Virus record (IMG/VR): IMGVR_UViG_3300013133_000051 | Coordinates: 1 to 27,845 of that record | Length of the DNA: 27,845 nucleotides | Direction: 5' to 3' (one strand) | From: a virus | Shown here: one piece after another, positions 1 through 7,702 of the stretch | How the letters are laid out: the number at the start of each line of letters is the position of its first letter | Position numbering within the stretch: the first letter of the stretch is position 1 | Notes under the pieces: model-generated | Databases searched by the model: none | The model's input: the letters and a program-made list of their open reading frames with translations, nothing else | What the model was told of the DNA's origin: nothing | Program-made: the position numbers and the translations under genes

Positions 1-439
1 CCGCCCATTGTTTATTCAAAGTAGAAACGTCACCACACAAAACACTGTAACCAGAACTAACCAAAAAATCAACAATCGCCTTCACATAAACCCTCTCAAC
101 ATCATCAACAATAATAGGAACATCCTTCCTAAACAAATTAAAATTATAAATGAAATTTAATCTACTATTACCAGCTGGACCATCAACTATGAGAAGATCA
201 TAATCCTTAGGAAGCATCTCCTCAGTTAAATTATACCAATCCAAAAACAAATCAGCCTTAATATAATTACTACTATACTTATTAATCCACTTCAAATCAT
301 GCTCAACAGAATATAAAACATAATCACCACACAACATAGCAGTAGTACCATCCCCACTACCTAATTCAAGAATAGTCCTACCATTTGGAACATGGAACTT
401 AATCCACTTAATCATTGATTCCTTAACAGGCCACGCCAT
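1..439 (-). CDS. SAM-dependent methyltransferase-like protein (3' end outside window)
   Basis: Reading the minus strand from an ATG at 439 gives 146 residues that run off the left edge. A GGAGG ribosome site lies 7 bases upstream. Residues about 23-31 read ILELGSGDGTT, the glycine-rich SAM-binding motif I of class I methyltransferases. It is followed by an acidic strand end (SVEHD) and by LLIVDGP and IIVDD, which fit motifs II to IV of the Rossmann core. The substrate cannot be told; small molecules, sugars and protein targets all fit this fold. The coding strand is rich in G and T, like the helicase exteins further right, so it looks resident in this phage rather than recently acquired. It is transcribed divergently from the plus-strand gene at 554. 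The fold call is sure; the role is not known. Confidence 0.75.
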   Translation of the reverse strand, partial: MAWPVKESMIKWIKFHVPNGRTILELGSGDGTTAMLCGDYVLYSVEHDLKWINKYSSNYIKADLFLDWYNLTEEMLPKDYDLLIVDGPAGNSRLNFIYNFNLFRKDVPIIVDDVERVYVKAIVDFLVSSGYSVLCGDVSTLNKQWA

Positions 440-553
440 ATCTGCCTCCACAAAATCTTATCGAAGATAACAAAACACATAATTTCATCGAACGACGAAT
501 CAAAATTTCTAGTAATATACCGCACGATACAAAACAACGCCAAGGAGAAAGAA
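440..553. other. Divergent intergenic region
   Basis: This 114-base spacer separates the leftward methyltransferase gene from the only confident rightward gene. It must hold the start signals for both, including the GGAGG site at its left end and AAGGAGA at its right end. I see AT-rich stretches (for example TAGTAATAT near 508-516) but no convincing -35/-10 pair and no T4 late promoter TATAAATA. Confidence 0.4.
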
Positions 554-1303
554 ATGATGACCGCCAAATCAAAGGCTAGAGTCTGGTGGACAGACGAAGA
601 AAAAACGGAACTCATCAAAAGAGCAGCAAACATCATCTACAAAAATACCGGTCTATCCACCCTTGAGGCATTACGTAGAGCACAAGAACAAGCCCTACCA
701 AAAGAACGCCAAAGACCAATCAACACACTAACCGCCATCCCCTGGTACAAACCAGCCCTAGACAAGCAAGTAGAGGAACACAAGAAAGCAGTAATCACAG
801 AACATGTCAAAATTGTCGAAGAAATAATTAGTATCCCAATGCAACTATCAGAAGTAAAAACAGACGACCTAATTGCCGAACTACTAAAACGAATATTCAC
901 AGCAGGAGGATCAGGAATAGTAGGACTAATCTCAAACTCAATGGTACAAGCACTCCGAGAAGAACTACCAGCAGCAATCACAAGACTCCAGAAACAAACC
1001 AAAGTAGCAACCCAAACCAGACAAAAGAAGATCCTAATCCTAGGATTACTACCAGAACAAACAAACGAAATCCAAAAAGCACTCGGATCAGCATTCGACT
1101 TCACATTTTGGAAAGATGCCAACCCAGACTCACTAAAACAGACAGCCCCACATCAGGATAAGATTTATATAATGAAGAGATTTATCGGCCATACACACCA
1201 GGAATTACTTAATTCGGTAGGCGCAACATATACTATAGTCCCAGGATCTACCTCAGAATTACTCCATGTACTAGAGAAATATTTCTTTGAGGTAACAACA
1301 TGA
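554..1303 (+). CDS. Hypothetical phage protein, N-terminal helical DNA-binding-like region
   Basis: This is the one clear plus-strand gene, 249 residues, with a strong AAGGAGA site 6-9 bases before the ATG pair (the second ATG, at 557, is equally possible). Residues about 11-55 start with WWTDEEK and continue as charged helices, which resembles Myb/SANT-like or small HTH regions. The middle (80-150) is helical. Residues 158-249 look like an alternating beta/alpha domain beginning KILILGLLP and containing conserved-looking K/D and IVPGSTS segments, loosely like a Rossmann-type or DUF2325-like fold. I do not recognise the family with certainty. Its coding strand is rich in A and C, the reverse of the minus-strand genes, so base use here follows the DNA strand rather than the gene. 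Its lone orientation suggests separate expression from the late genes. Confidence 0.7.
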   Translation: MMTAKSKARVWWTDEEKTELIKRAANIIYKNTGLSTLEALRRAQEQALPKERQRPINTLTAIPWYKPALDKQVEEHKKAVITEHVKIVEEIISIPMQLSEVKTDDLIAELLKRIFTAGGSGIVGLISNSMVQALREELPAAITRLQKQTKVATQTRQKKILILGLLPEQTNEIQKALGSAFDFTFWKDANPDSLKQTAPHQDKIYIMKRFIGHTHQELLNSVGATYTIVPGSTSELLHVLEKYFFEVTT

Positions 1304-1499
1304 AAAGCCTTTGGCACAAAACGCCCTAAAGCCATCAAAATAGTCAGATGACATCTCCAACTCAACGGGAGCCAAGGAAAAGGGCAAAAAAGTACCGTCC
1401 CTAAAGACCTTCAGACCATACTCGCCATCATATATAATACAAATATATTTTAGATGAGTGATGAAGACTTCGAAGAATTACTTGGATGGATATTCCTGT
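1304..1499. other. Gap between convergent genes, no confident gene
   Basis: About 200 bases lie between the end of the plus-strand gene and the end of the minus-strand Nudix-like gene. All three plus frames are broken by stops before 1454. I see no hairpin with a T-run. A possible 27-residue membrane peptide ORF begins inside it (listed separately). Confidence 0.4.
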
Positions 1500-1537
1500 T
1501 CATAACAAGCTACTGTTGTTATACGATAAAGAATTAA
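1454..1537 (+). CDS. Possible 27-residue single-span membrane peptide
   Basis: An ATG at 1454 opens a short frame ending at TAA 1535-1537. The peptide has an acidic start (MSDEDFEELL), a hydrophobic stretch (GWIFLFITSYCCY) long enough for one membrane helix, and a basic end (TIKN). This charge pattern is typical of small phage membrane peptides. Against it, there is no ribosome site upstream, and the ORF overlaps the end of the convergent minus-strand gene by 38 bases. It may be chance. Confidence 0.2.
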   Translation: MSDEDFEELLGWIFLFITSYCCYTIKN

Positions 1538-1841
1538 GAATATTCGCACAAACCTCATCAACAGGCTTAGGAATTATAAAAGAAGGATCGGACCATATGC
1601 CATTCTCAATCAACTCACCTGATTTCCAATTACACGTAAAAGCCAAACCCTCAATATCAATCGAAAAAATAGATTCCTCACAAATATCCAGACCATACTT
1701 CTTAGCCACCTTAGCACAAGAAACACACAACGGAGAACTTATATCAACAACATCACTAGGGAAACTCCAAACCCCATCACTCTTAGGAACAAACAATATA
1801 ATATCATCTCTTTTAATCACCAACGTAATTAATTTGTCCAT
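1500..1841 (-). CDS. Nudix-like small protein, catalytic box degenerate
   Basis: The start chosen is the second ATG (1841) because AAGGAG lies 6 bases upstream of it; the ATG at 1847 directly abuts that site. The 113-residue product begins with a beta strand pair (LITLVIKRDDIILFV), then GVWSFPSD, then a helix ending KVAKKYGLDI. This order matches the Nudix hydrolase core (strand, strand, W-x-x-P, helix, strand). However the REx2EExGx glutamates that bind metal are not present, so pyrophosphohydrolase activity is doubtful. It may be a binding or degenerate member. It lies 75 bases downstream of the endonuclease-like gene ending at 1917. Confidence 0.55.
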   Translation of the reverse strand: MDKLITLVIKRDDIILFVPKSDGVWSFPSDVVDISSPLCVSCAKVAKKYGLDICEESIFSIDIEGLAFTCNWKSGELIENGIWSDPSFIIPKPVDEVCANILNSLSYNNSSLL

Positions 1842-1916
1842 GATCATCTCCTTGTATTTTTTATATTTACAGCGAAAATACCACCAACCAACACACCAAA
1901 AAACTCAGGACAAGCC

Positions 1917-3410
1917 TTATCTTTTGAATATAAATCTAATCTTATTAGAACCATAGATCCTCTTATACCCATTCTTATCAGCAAATTCATTCTCAGTTAA
2001 ACCCATTTTAGTAGCATGATTATATAAAGTCTTCTTATGCATCACCCATCCACGCCCATCAGTATACCAATAATCAGGATCAACAACAGAATCCTCAATA
2101 AAATTCAAAGCCTTATAAACAGCACCATTATGGTTAAAAGTAGTATCACAATAACTAATAATACACTTATATTTATAATCTAAAGATTTAATACATCTAC
2201 TAACAAACCAGCTAGCAAAATTCCTCTTTTGATATCTTGGGTTAATACAAAGTCTACTTAAATCACAAACTTCACTTGATTTAAAACCAGAAATAGTAAT
2301 ATTTTGCCTAGGTAATTGAGAAAATATACAAGTTGCAATGATCTCATTATTAATAAACGCGCCAAAAGCAATACCCCCTCTACCAGCATTTGGTAAATAA
2401 TGATATTTTGATAATAATGATTTATATTCAGCAGCAGTAGCATTTTTAATAATAATTTGATTAAAATCAAAATCAACAACCTCTAAATCAGAAATGCCGA
2501 ACCAATATTTAATCATTTCAACAATTTTACCATAACACTTAAATTCATGCTCCCATAAATACTTAAGTTCATATTTATTAGTAAAATATCTTGATATATA
2601 AGTAGATTTAGATTGATCTAATCTAATATGTCTCTCCTGAGAATGCCAGTAATCACCTTGACATTCAATAATAAGATTAGATTTACCATCTCTAGGAATA
2701 ACACAATCAACATTATATGGACCTATTATACATTCTGGGTCAGGAGCTTTATCTCTATATTCTCTATAAAATTTAATTTTAAGATCATTAAGAATATTAT
2801 ATAAAATTTCTTGAATATTAGATACGCCACCCTGGTTCAAACGCATTTCAGCTAATTGTCTCTTCCTATCGGGAGTATTCCAAATCAATTTCTGTATCTC
2901 AATTTGACGTTTTCTATATTCAGAATTCTCCCATAACTTCTTAGACATCGCACTAAGACGACCACAAACATCAGTAGTCTCTAATCTAACCCGCACATCA
3001 TTAGAGACATTATCCCGCTTCTCTTTAGTCCAAGCCTTCTGTATACGCCATGATTGCAAATCATTGAAATGATCTTTATCTAATGAAATATTATATTTCT
3101 CACACAATCTACTAACTGCAGAAATACTACTATTAAATCTAATAGCGATTTCCCGTAATGATAAATCATGTCTGATTTTCATGATTTCAGCAATAACATC
3201 AGGAGTATCAAGTGGGGATTTAATAATTAAAGACGCTATTGCCTTTCTATCCCTTTTTAACCCAAGATTTTTACATAATTTCATTATAGTCCTTCTAGGA
3301 CAAGACATTTCTTTAGCAATTTGTATCTGTGTATACCCATTATTGAATAATTCTTTAATTCTATTCTTCTGATTTTCATTAAATGATTCAAAAACTGGTA
3401 TTGGAGCCAT
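1917..3410 (-). CDS. HTH + Vsr-like endonuclease + GNAT/Mom-like domain fusion
   Basis: The 497-residue protein starts at an ATG with AGGAG 6 bases upstream. Residues 12-55 and 70-110 are two helix-turn-helix units of the kind found in phage homing endonucleases. Residues 120-190 hold two NUMOD-like repeats (SKKLWENSEYRKRQ and QKLIWNTPDRKRQ). Residues 198-300 match the Vsr/EDxHD nuclease fold: D235 in YNVDCVIP, E249 in LIIECQGDYWH with D253 and H256, and WEHEF at 286-290. Residues 318-497 form a separate domain resembling GNAT acetyltransferases and phage Mom-like DNA modification proteins: GIAFGAF, then the acyl-CoA-loop-like DLSRLCINPRYQKRNFAS, then IISYCDTTFNHNG. The gene is much more AT-rich than the capsid gene next to it and sits after the capsid terminator, as expected of an invading mobile gene. 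The endonuclease call is firm; activity of the C-terminal domain is inferred. Confidence 0.8.
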   Translation of the reverse strand: MAPIPVFESFNENQKNRIKELFNNGYTQIQIAKEMSCPRRTIMKLCKNLGLKRDRKAIASLIIKSPLDTPDVIAEIMKIRHDLSLREIAIRFNSSISAVSRLCEKYNISLDKDHFNDLQSWRIQKAWTKEKRDNVSNDVRVRLETTDVCGRLSAMSKKLWENSEYRKRQIEIQKLIWNTPDRKRQLAEMRLNQGGVSNIQEILYNILNDLKIKFYREYRDKAPDPECIIGPYNVDCVIPRDGKSNLIIECQGDYWHSQERHIRLDQSKSTYISRYFTNKYELKYLWEHEFKCYGKIVEMIKYWFGISDLEVVDFDFNQIIIKNATAAEYKSLLSKYHYLPNAGRGGIAFGAFINNEIIATCIFSQLPRQNITISGFKSSEVCDLSRLCINPRYQKRNFASWFVSRCIKSLDYKYKCIISYCDTTFNHNGAVYKALNFIEDSVVDPDYWYTDGRGWVMHKKTLYNHATKMGLTENEFADKNGYKRIYGSNKIRFIFKR

Positions 3411-3468
3411 TATTATCTCCTAAAAACCTCATAATATCTTTACCTTCGATAGTCATAATTATAAATAA

Positions 3469-3501
3469 AAAAGAACCCCAGTTCATCACTGGGGTTCTTT
3501 T
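3469..3501 (-). terminator. Rho-independent terminator after the capsid gene
   Basis: Arms at 3469-3481 and 3489-3501 form a perfect 13-bp hairpin with CCCCAG/CTGGGG at its tip and a 7-base loop. Read on the minus strand it lies 12 bases after the capsid gene stop and is followed by a run of T. The plus-strand reading also ends in T, so it could act in both directions. It separates the very strongly needed capsid transcript from the endonuclease-like gene downstream. Confidence 0.85.
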
Positions 3502-3512
3502 AAGACTTATTA

Positions 3513-5105
3513 TTACAGGTTACTTACTGTAATGGTGGCATAGTAGAGACCGCCATCTTCGATCAGCTTCTTGCCGTATCGAGTCATAATTCCCTTATTC
3601 GGCGTGAAGCTGTTCGGGTCCAGAATGGTCGGAGTGGAGAGCAGTGGGATGTATGGAGCGTAGAAGTAACCGCTATCCAGTACCGAGTTCCCCTTGAAGC
3701 CCATGAGGATCTTGCAGTTCGGGAAGAGCGGGTCCTTGAACATCTGCAACTTGCCCTGGATTGTACCGGCATTAATGATACCAATGTCAGCACCCTGCTG
3801 GGCGAGCGCGTCGGAGGCGCGGAAGTCGTTCAGCTGTTCGAACTTGCTGGCGATATCCGCAGAAGTCACCATCCAGTTCGCAGGACCACGGAGAGTGGTT
3901 CTGTGGATGATGTTCGCAACTTCCAGAGCCTTGTAGAGCAGCGCGATGTTGCGGTCCGTGAAGTTAACGGAGGCACCAGCGCCGGTTGCAAAGTTGTGGT
4001 TTGCGCGGATGGAGGCAGCGATAATCAGGTCGTTGATGATTTCGCGGTCAATTTCAGCGACCATTTCATCTGCCATCATGTCCGTCAGGACGCCTTCGGC
4101 GTCAACGTTGTGGACGGACTTCAGGTCCTGAGCAGCTTCCAAAGACCAGCGAGTCTTGAGCTTGCGGGTCACTGCCGAAACCGTGTCGCTGTCGATTGAC
4201 AGGGTGATTTCGGGCTGCATTGGGTTGTCTTCAAGGTCGTACTCGTAATCAGCACGAGCAATGAATCCATTAGGGATTGTACCAGCGGACAGGGTCACCG
4301 TGACCGTGCCGGTGGACGGATCAAAGTAAGTCGCGCCACTGGTTGTCTCGTCAACCGTGACTGTCGGGCAGTCAGAACCATTGCCGTAAACGACGTAAGC
4401 CACGTGGCCTTCAGCGTCAAAGGCAACCGACAAGCAAGGATCAGCGACTTCGCAGTCGTCCGTGTCTGCGGCGTAGACGTTGACCACAACCGTGCCAGCG
4501 AGGACTGGCTTATGGGTCAGTGTGCCAACAATTACTGCTCCGCCGCCGTTGATGGTAAGGTCTTCACCCTTGACCAACTGGCTGCTGTAGTAGGGGTCCA
4601 GTGCCCAACCGTTCTGGCGGGCGTAATTCTGGGCCGTGTTCTGGCGCATGATCTGCGTTCCGGCAACCGTCTGACCCTTCGACAGGGCGTAACGATAGCG
4701 GATGTAGAAGATCAAGCTGGCTGGGCTGCTCATCGGCTGGACGCCAACGAGGTTATCAGCGATGAGGCGGGGGTAGGACTTGCGGATTAGTGGTAGTGCG
4801 AAACGGGTGAAGTCCGCAATGTCGCCAGTCGTAGTAGCTTCCTCAAACAGGAGGCTGCTGCCCTTCTTGCCGCCCATGTGGTTGTGCTGGTTTTCGAGAA
4901 TGGACGCCATAAGGGCGTACTTCTCAGGAACCACTTCCAAGCACTTCGAAAGAACCGGTGCCCATTTCTGGACTAGTTCGTTCTTGCGAGCTTCGAGCAT
5001 GAGGCGCTCGCTGCGGTACTCGCGGTAATTCTCGGTGATGACTTTGCGGTCAGTGACCTTCTGCGCGGAGGCCAGGTGTTGTGACCGCATCATGGGAATC
5101 TTCAT
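3513..5105 (-). CDS. 23: Major capsid protein, T4 gp23-like
   Basis: The 530-residue product (T4 gp23 has 521) forms the hexamers of the prohead shell. The region GDIADFTRF..LIRKSYPRLIADNLVGVQPMSSPASLIFYIRYRYA corresponds to the gp23 segment with RRAIPNLIAFDICGVQPM. The segments RWSLEAAQDLKSVH, EIDREIINDL, GYFYAPYIPL and MTRYGKKL also match the family. The gp23 leader cleavage site (T4 FLTEA) corresponds to LLFEEA at residues 85-90, where gp21 would remove the N-terminal piece. The start has GAGGAG 6 bases upstream. GC content is far above that of the neighbouring endonuclease gene (37 of 60 bases at 4081-4140 against 14 of 60 at 2161-2220). A strong terminator follows. No intein is present. 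Confidence 0.95.
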   Translation of the reverse strand: MKIPMMRSQHLASAQKVTDRKVITENYREYRSERLMLEARKNELVQKWAPVLSKCLEVVPEKYALMASILENQHNHMGGKKGSSLLFEEATTTGDIADFTRFALPLIRKSYPRLIADNLVGVQPMSSPASLIFYIRYRYALSKGQTVAGTQIMRQNTAQNYARQNGWALDPYYSSQLVKGEDLTINGGGAVIVGTLTHKPVLAGTVVVNVYAADTDDCEVADPCLSVAFDAEGHVAYVVYGNGSDCPTVTVDETTSGATYFDPSTGTVTVTLSAGTIPNGFIARADYEYDLEDNPMQPEITLSIDSDTVSAVTRKLKTRWSLEAAQDLKSVHNVDAEGVLTDMMADEMVAEIDREIINDLIIAASIRANHNFATGAGASVNFTDRNIALLYKALEVANIIHRTTLRGPANWMVTSADIASKFEQLNDFRASDALAQQGADIGIINAGTIQGKLQMFKDPLFPNCKILMGFKGNSVLDSGYFYAPYIPLLSTPTILDPNSFTPNKGIMTRYGKKLIEDGGLYYATITVSNL

Positions 5106-5132
5106 CTTGTTCTCCTCGGAGGGATTCTCCGA

Positions 5133-5846
5133 CTAAAATGCCCTTGCTTCGTCCATGCTGGATGCTATCGTGGCAACATCCCCTTCTTGTGTAGGAGTTG
5201 CTGCGGCAGGTTTGACTTCTCTAGCTACCGATTCCTGAAGAGTCGGTCGGGAAGTCTTCGGAGTCTCAGGTTTCTTGCGCAAATCCTGCAGAGTAGCGGC
5301 AGACTTCGCAGCAAGTGCCTTTGATTCGGCCACGACCGGACGAGAAGCTACTGGCTTGGATTCGAGAACGCGAGTTCTCTCCACAAGCTGCATCGCGACC
5401 TTGTTAGCTCGTGATGCCTTCTGTTCGGCTCTGGCTACCTGTTCCGTCAACTGGGTCTTCACAAGACGGAGTGCCTGAAGCTCATCTCGCATGGCCTGGA
5501 TTTCAGTCGGGTTTCCACCCTCAAATGTGACCCCTTCAAGGAGCGCCTTAGCGTCTCTGAGGATCTTGAGAGCCTTACCCTCACCAATAGCCACTTGCTT
5601 CTTGGCTGTCCTGTCTATGCTTGCCAGCTTCGCTTCTAGGAAGATTTCAACCTTCCTAGCAAGTTCCTGTTTTTCCTTCTCAATCTCTTCGATGCACAGC
5701 TTTCGTGCTTCGATGAGACGCTGCTTCAGCTCTTGCTCAGCAGCTAACTTCGTCCGACGTCTAAAATTCTCAAGAGATTCAGTAATGGTGTTGACCAATT
5801 CCTGTGAGGCACCCATCTCAGCCAGAAGTTTTTTGATCTTTTCCAT
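5133..5846 (-). CDS. 22: Prohead core scaffold protein, T4 gp22-like
   Basis: This 237-residue protein sits directly between the protease and the capsid gene, exactly where T4 carries gene 22. It is almost wholly helical and charged, with long coiled-coil segments at about 20-90 (RTKLAAEQELKQRLIEARK and on) and 115-160. An alanine/proline/lysine-rich tail (160-237) contains several E-containing sites where gp21 could cut. In T4 the scaffold fills the prohead and is degraded by gp21 before packaging. A GGGAG site lies 7 bases before the ATG. The identity rests on position, size and composition, plus the VEIFLEAKL-type segment seen in gp22 proteins. Confidence 0.8.
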   Translation of the reverse strand: MEKIKKLLAEMGASQELVNTITESLENFRRRTKLAAEQELKQRLIEARKLCIEEIEKEKQELARKVEIFLEAKLASIDRTAKKQVAIGEGKALKILRDAKALLEGVTFEGGNPTEIQAMRDELQALRLVKTQLTEQVARAEQKASRANKVAMQLVERTRVLESKPVASRPVVAESKALAAKSAATLQDLRKKPETPKTSRPTLQESVAREVKPAAATPTQEGDVATIASSMDEARAF

Positions 5847-5890
5847 CTTGAATCTCCCTTTACTTCTAGTTTTGCTCTAAGGAGTATTCC

Positions 5891-7699
5891 TTAAAGCGAC
5901 AAGAAATGCCTAATTTCTTCCTTAAGCATCTTAGACCTAGCCTGATGGAGGAAAACCTTCTTATCCTCTGACACAATCGGGCTGATCTTGCCAAGTCTAT
6001 GCTTCCTACTCTCTTCAAGGCGCTTAAGTTGAGTGCCAGTTACGGAAGGCTCAGCAACGGCATCAAAAGTAATAAACTCAAAACCTTCCTGAACTTGATA
6101 AGCCTCTTCACCATCAGCTTCAACTAACTCCATATCACCAACACCACGAGAACTAATACCAACCTGAATACCACGATCTAATAAACAAGATAACATACTA
6201 CCACAAGGACAACGATCATCATTAATAACCTCCAACTCACCATATACAGTCTTAGTCTTATTCTCCATCCACAACCTAGTCAACAAATGAGAAATTCTAT
6301 CAAGGTGAATCTTAGCATCACAATTTCCAGTCCAGAATGAACAGCCATCTTGTTCCATATAGAAATTACCATGTTCAGTTGTTAAGCAATAAATATTACC
6401 CTTATGTTGGAATGGTTCAATTTTAAGGAACCTATCATCAAGATGTATTCCTTCCATGTCAGAAAGTGTTAATTGATAGAGTGGTTTCTTATTTTCTGCT
6501 TTTATTACTCTTCCTGCAAAAGTGTAATCATTCTCTGTAATAATCGTTGTAGAGTAGCAACAACCTCCGGATTTGACATAACATTCATGTAAATCATTTA
6601 TCAATTTCTCTGAAACAGCAAAAACATTTGATCGACCATTTTTCAAACGACCGTCACCAACTTGGAACCAATAAACTAGTTCTTCAAGATATATTGCATC
6701 AAGGGCTTTGATATCTTCTGGGATATATTTTGTGTATTTATTTCCGAGTTTTGAAAGATATTTATGCAATCTAGCATCTGATAGATAAAATGAATTATCT
6801 GTTTCTTGCCATTTCAAACCATTGGGGAATTTAGATAACATTTCACGAATTATTGGTTTATAATCATCTTTAGTCTGAAAAATATTCACTCTATAACTTC
6901 TTGGTTCATTAACAATGCAACCTTCAGCGAGCCATAACCCAAGGAATGATGTAAATGTTTTTGTATCAATATGTAGATCGTCTGTTATTGCGGCGTTATA
7001 ATAATTTTCTGTCAATGCTTTCAGTTCTTCCTTAGGAATACCTGGAATAATATAAGTTGATTGATCATTGCCGACCCATTTAGCTTTACGAGGGATGATA
7101 TTCTTATTGAATTTTTTACGATCAGTGTATATTTCTTGAAGAGTGGCTTCTGTTTGTTTTGGTGTATATCCATTTCTAGTTTCCATAATAATTTTATGTG
7201 GTGCTGTGAAACCAGAATTTATATAACGACCTTCTAATTTATATGCTTGTCCTTCATATTGTTCATTAATAATCGTATTCACTCGTGATTTAACCATTAT
7301 CCCATCAACACGAGAATAAACAAAATCACCTTCTTTTATATCTTCAAATTTCTTCCACCCATCACAAGTAAGAACTTTAAAATCGGGTGAAGTTAAACAA
7401 GGATGATCAAACTCGCCACACACCTTACGCTCTTTAATAGGAGTCTGAAGCTTCTCAATAGCTTCCTTCAAAATCGGATAAGGATAAATTCTACCATTAG
7501 CATTACGTTGATCAGCACGCTGGAAAACACCAGTGCACCGCATTACATTGACTTTATCATGACCAAATGATTCAGTAATAGCACGTTTAACGTCGAGTGG
7601 CTTGAAATCCATCGTATCCCGCAGAAGCTCCAGACCGGACGGTAATTGTCCGGTCTGGGCAATATATTCACGAAGCAACATCGGCGGTCGCTTGATCAT
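5891..7699 (-). CDS. 21: Prohead maturation protease, T4 gp21-like, with intein
   Basis: The precursor is 602 residues; removing the intein leaves about 243, close to T4 gp21 (about 212). Extein residues 1-100 include FQRADQRNANGRIYP and end in CGEFDHP, which carries the catalytic histidine (H99). Extein residues 460-602 start with CDAKIHLDRISHLL and contain GIQVGISSRGVG, which carries the catalytic serine of this S77-type serine protease family. The intein therefore sits between the two active-site motifs, one residue after the HP. The enzyme cleaves core proteins and the capsid leader inside the prohead. The gene lies 3 bases after the large core-protein gene and upstream of scaffold and capsid, forming one late operon. 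The start ATG at 7699 is followed by family-like sequence at once. Confidence 0.92.
   Translation of the reverse strand: MIKRPPMLLREYIAQTGQLPSGLELLRDTMDFKPLDVKRAITESFGHDKVNVMRCTGVFQRADQRNANGRIYPYPILKEAIEKLQTPIKERKVCGEFDHPCLTSPDFKVLTCDGWKKFEDIKEGDFVYSRVDGIMVKSRVNTIINEQYEGQAYKLEGRYINSGFTAPHKIIMETRNGYTPKQTEATLQEIYTDRKKFNKNIIPRKAKWVGNDQSTYIIPGIPKEELKALTENYYNAAITDDLHIDTKTFTSFLGLWLAEGCIVNEPRSYRVNIFQTKDDYKPIIREMLSKFPNGLKWQETDNSFYLSDARLHKYLSKLGNKYTKYIPEDIKALDAIYLEELVYWFQVGDGRLKNGRSNVFAVSEKLINDLHECYVKSGGCCYSTTIITENDYTFAGRVIKAENKKPLYQLTLSDMEGIHLDDRFLKIEPFQHKGNIYCLTTEHGNFYMEQDGCSFWTGNCDAKIHLDRISHLLTRLWMENKTKTVYGELEVINDDRCPCGSMLSCLLDRGIQVGISSRGVGDMELVEADGEEAYQVQEGFEFITFDAVAEPSVTGTQLKRLEESRKHRLGKISPIVSEDKKVFLHQARSKMLKEEIRHFLSL
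6323..7399 (-). mobile_element. Intein in the prohead protease (LAGLIDADG type, penultimate Gly)
   Basis: The 359-residue intein runs from C101 (CLTSPDFKVLTCDGWKKF, block A) to N459 and is followed by a Cys extein residue. Block B appears as GFTAPHKI. LAGLIDADG-type helices are visible as FLGLWLAEG (252-260) and VYWFQVGDGR (342-351), so it should carry its own homing endonuclease. The C-terminal junction reads SFWTGN|C, with glycine where most inteins have histidine before the asparagine. Plus-strand base content changes at its edges: 45 of 60 bases are A or C in the extein at 6181-6240, but only 29 of 60 in the intein at 6841-6900, which fits later acquisition. Confidence 0.92.
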
Positions 7700-7702
7700 G
7701 GA

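Noticed and set aside
637-1122. Minus-strand ORF of 161 codons opposite the plus-strand gene
   Set aside because: Its product is Ser/Cys-rich without family features and lies antisense to a gene with a strong start site.
1486-1956. 156-codon plus-strand ORF
   Set aside because: It mirrors the minus-strand Nudix-like gene, which has a good ribosome site and protein-like order. The plus frame has no ribosome site or recognisable domain.
3460-3467. Exact T4 late promoter element TATAAATA on the plus strand
   Set aside because: It points rightward into the end of the capsid gene, with no plus-strand gene downstream, and lies in AT-rich spacer next to the terminator. Chance is the simpler reading.
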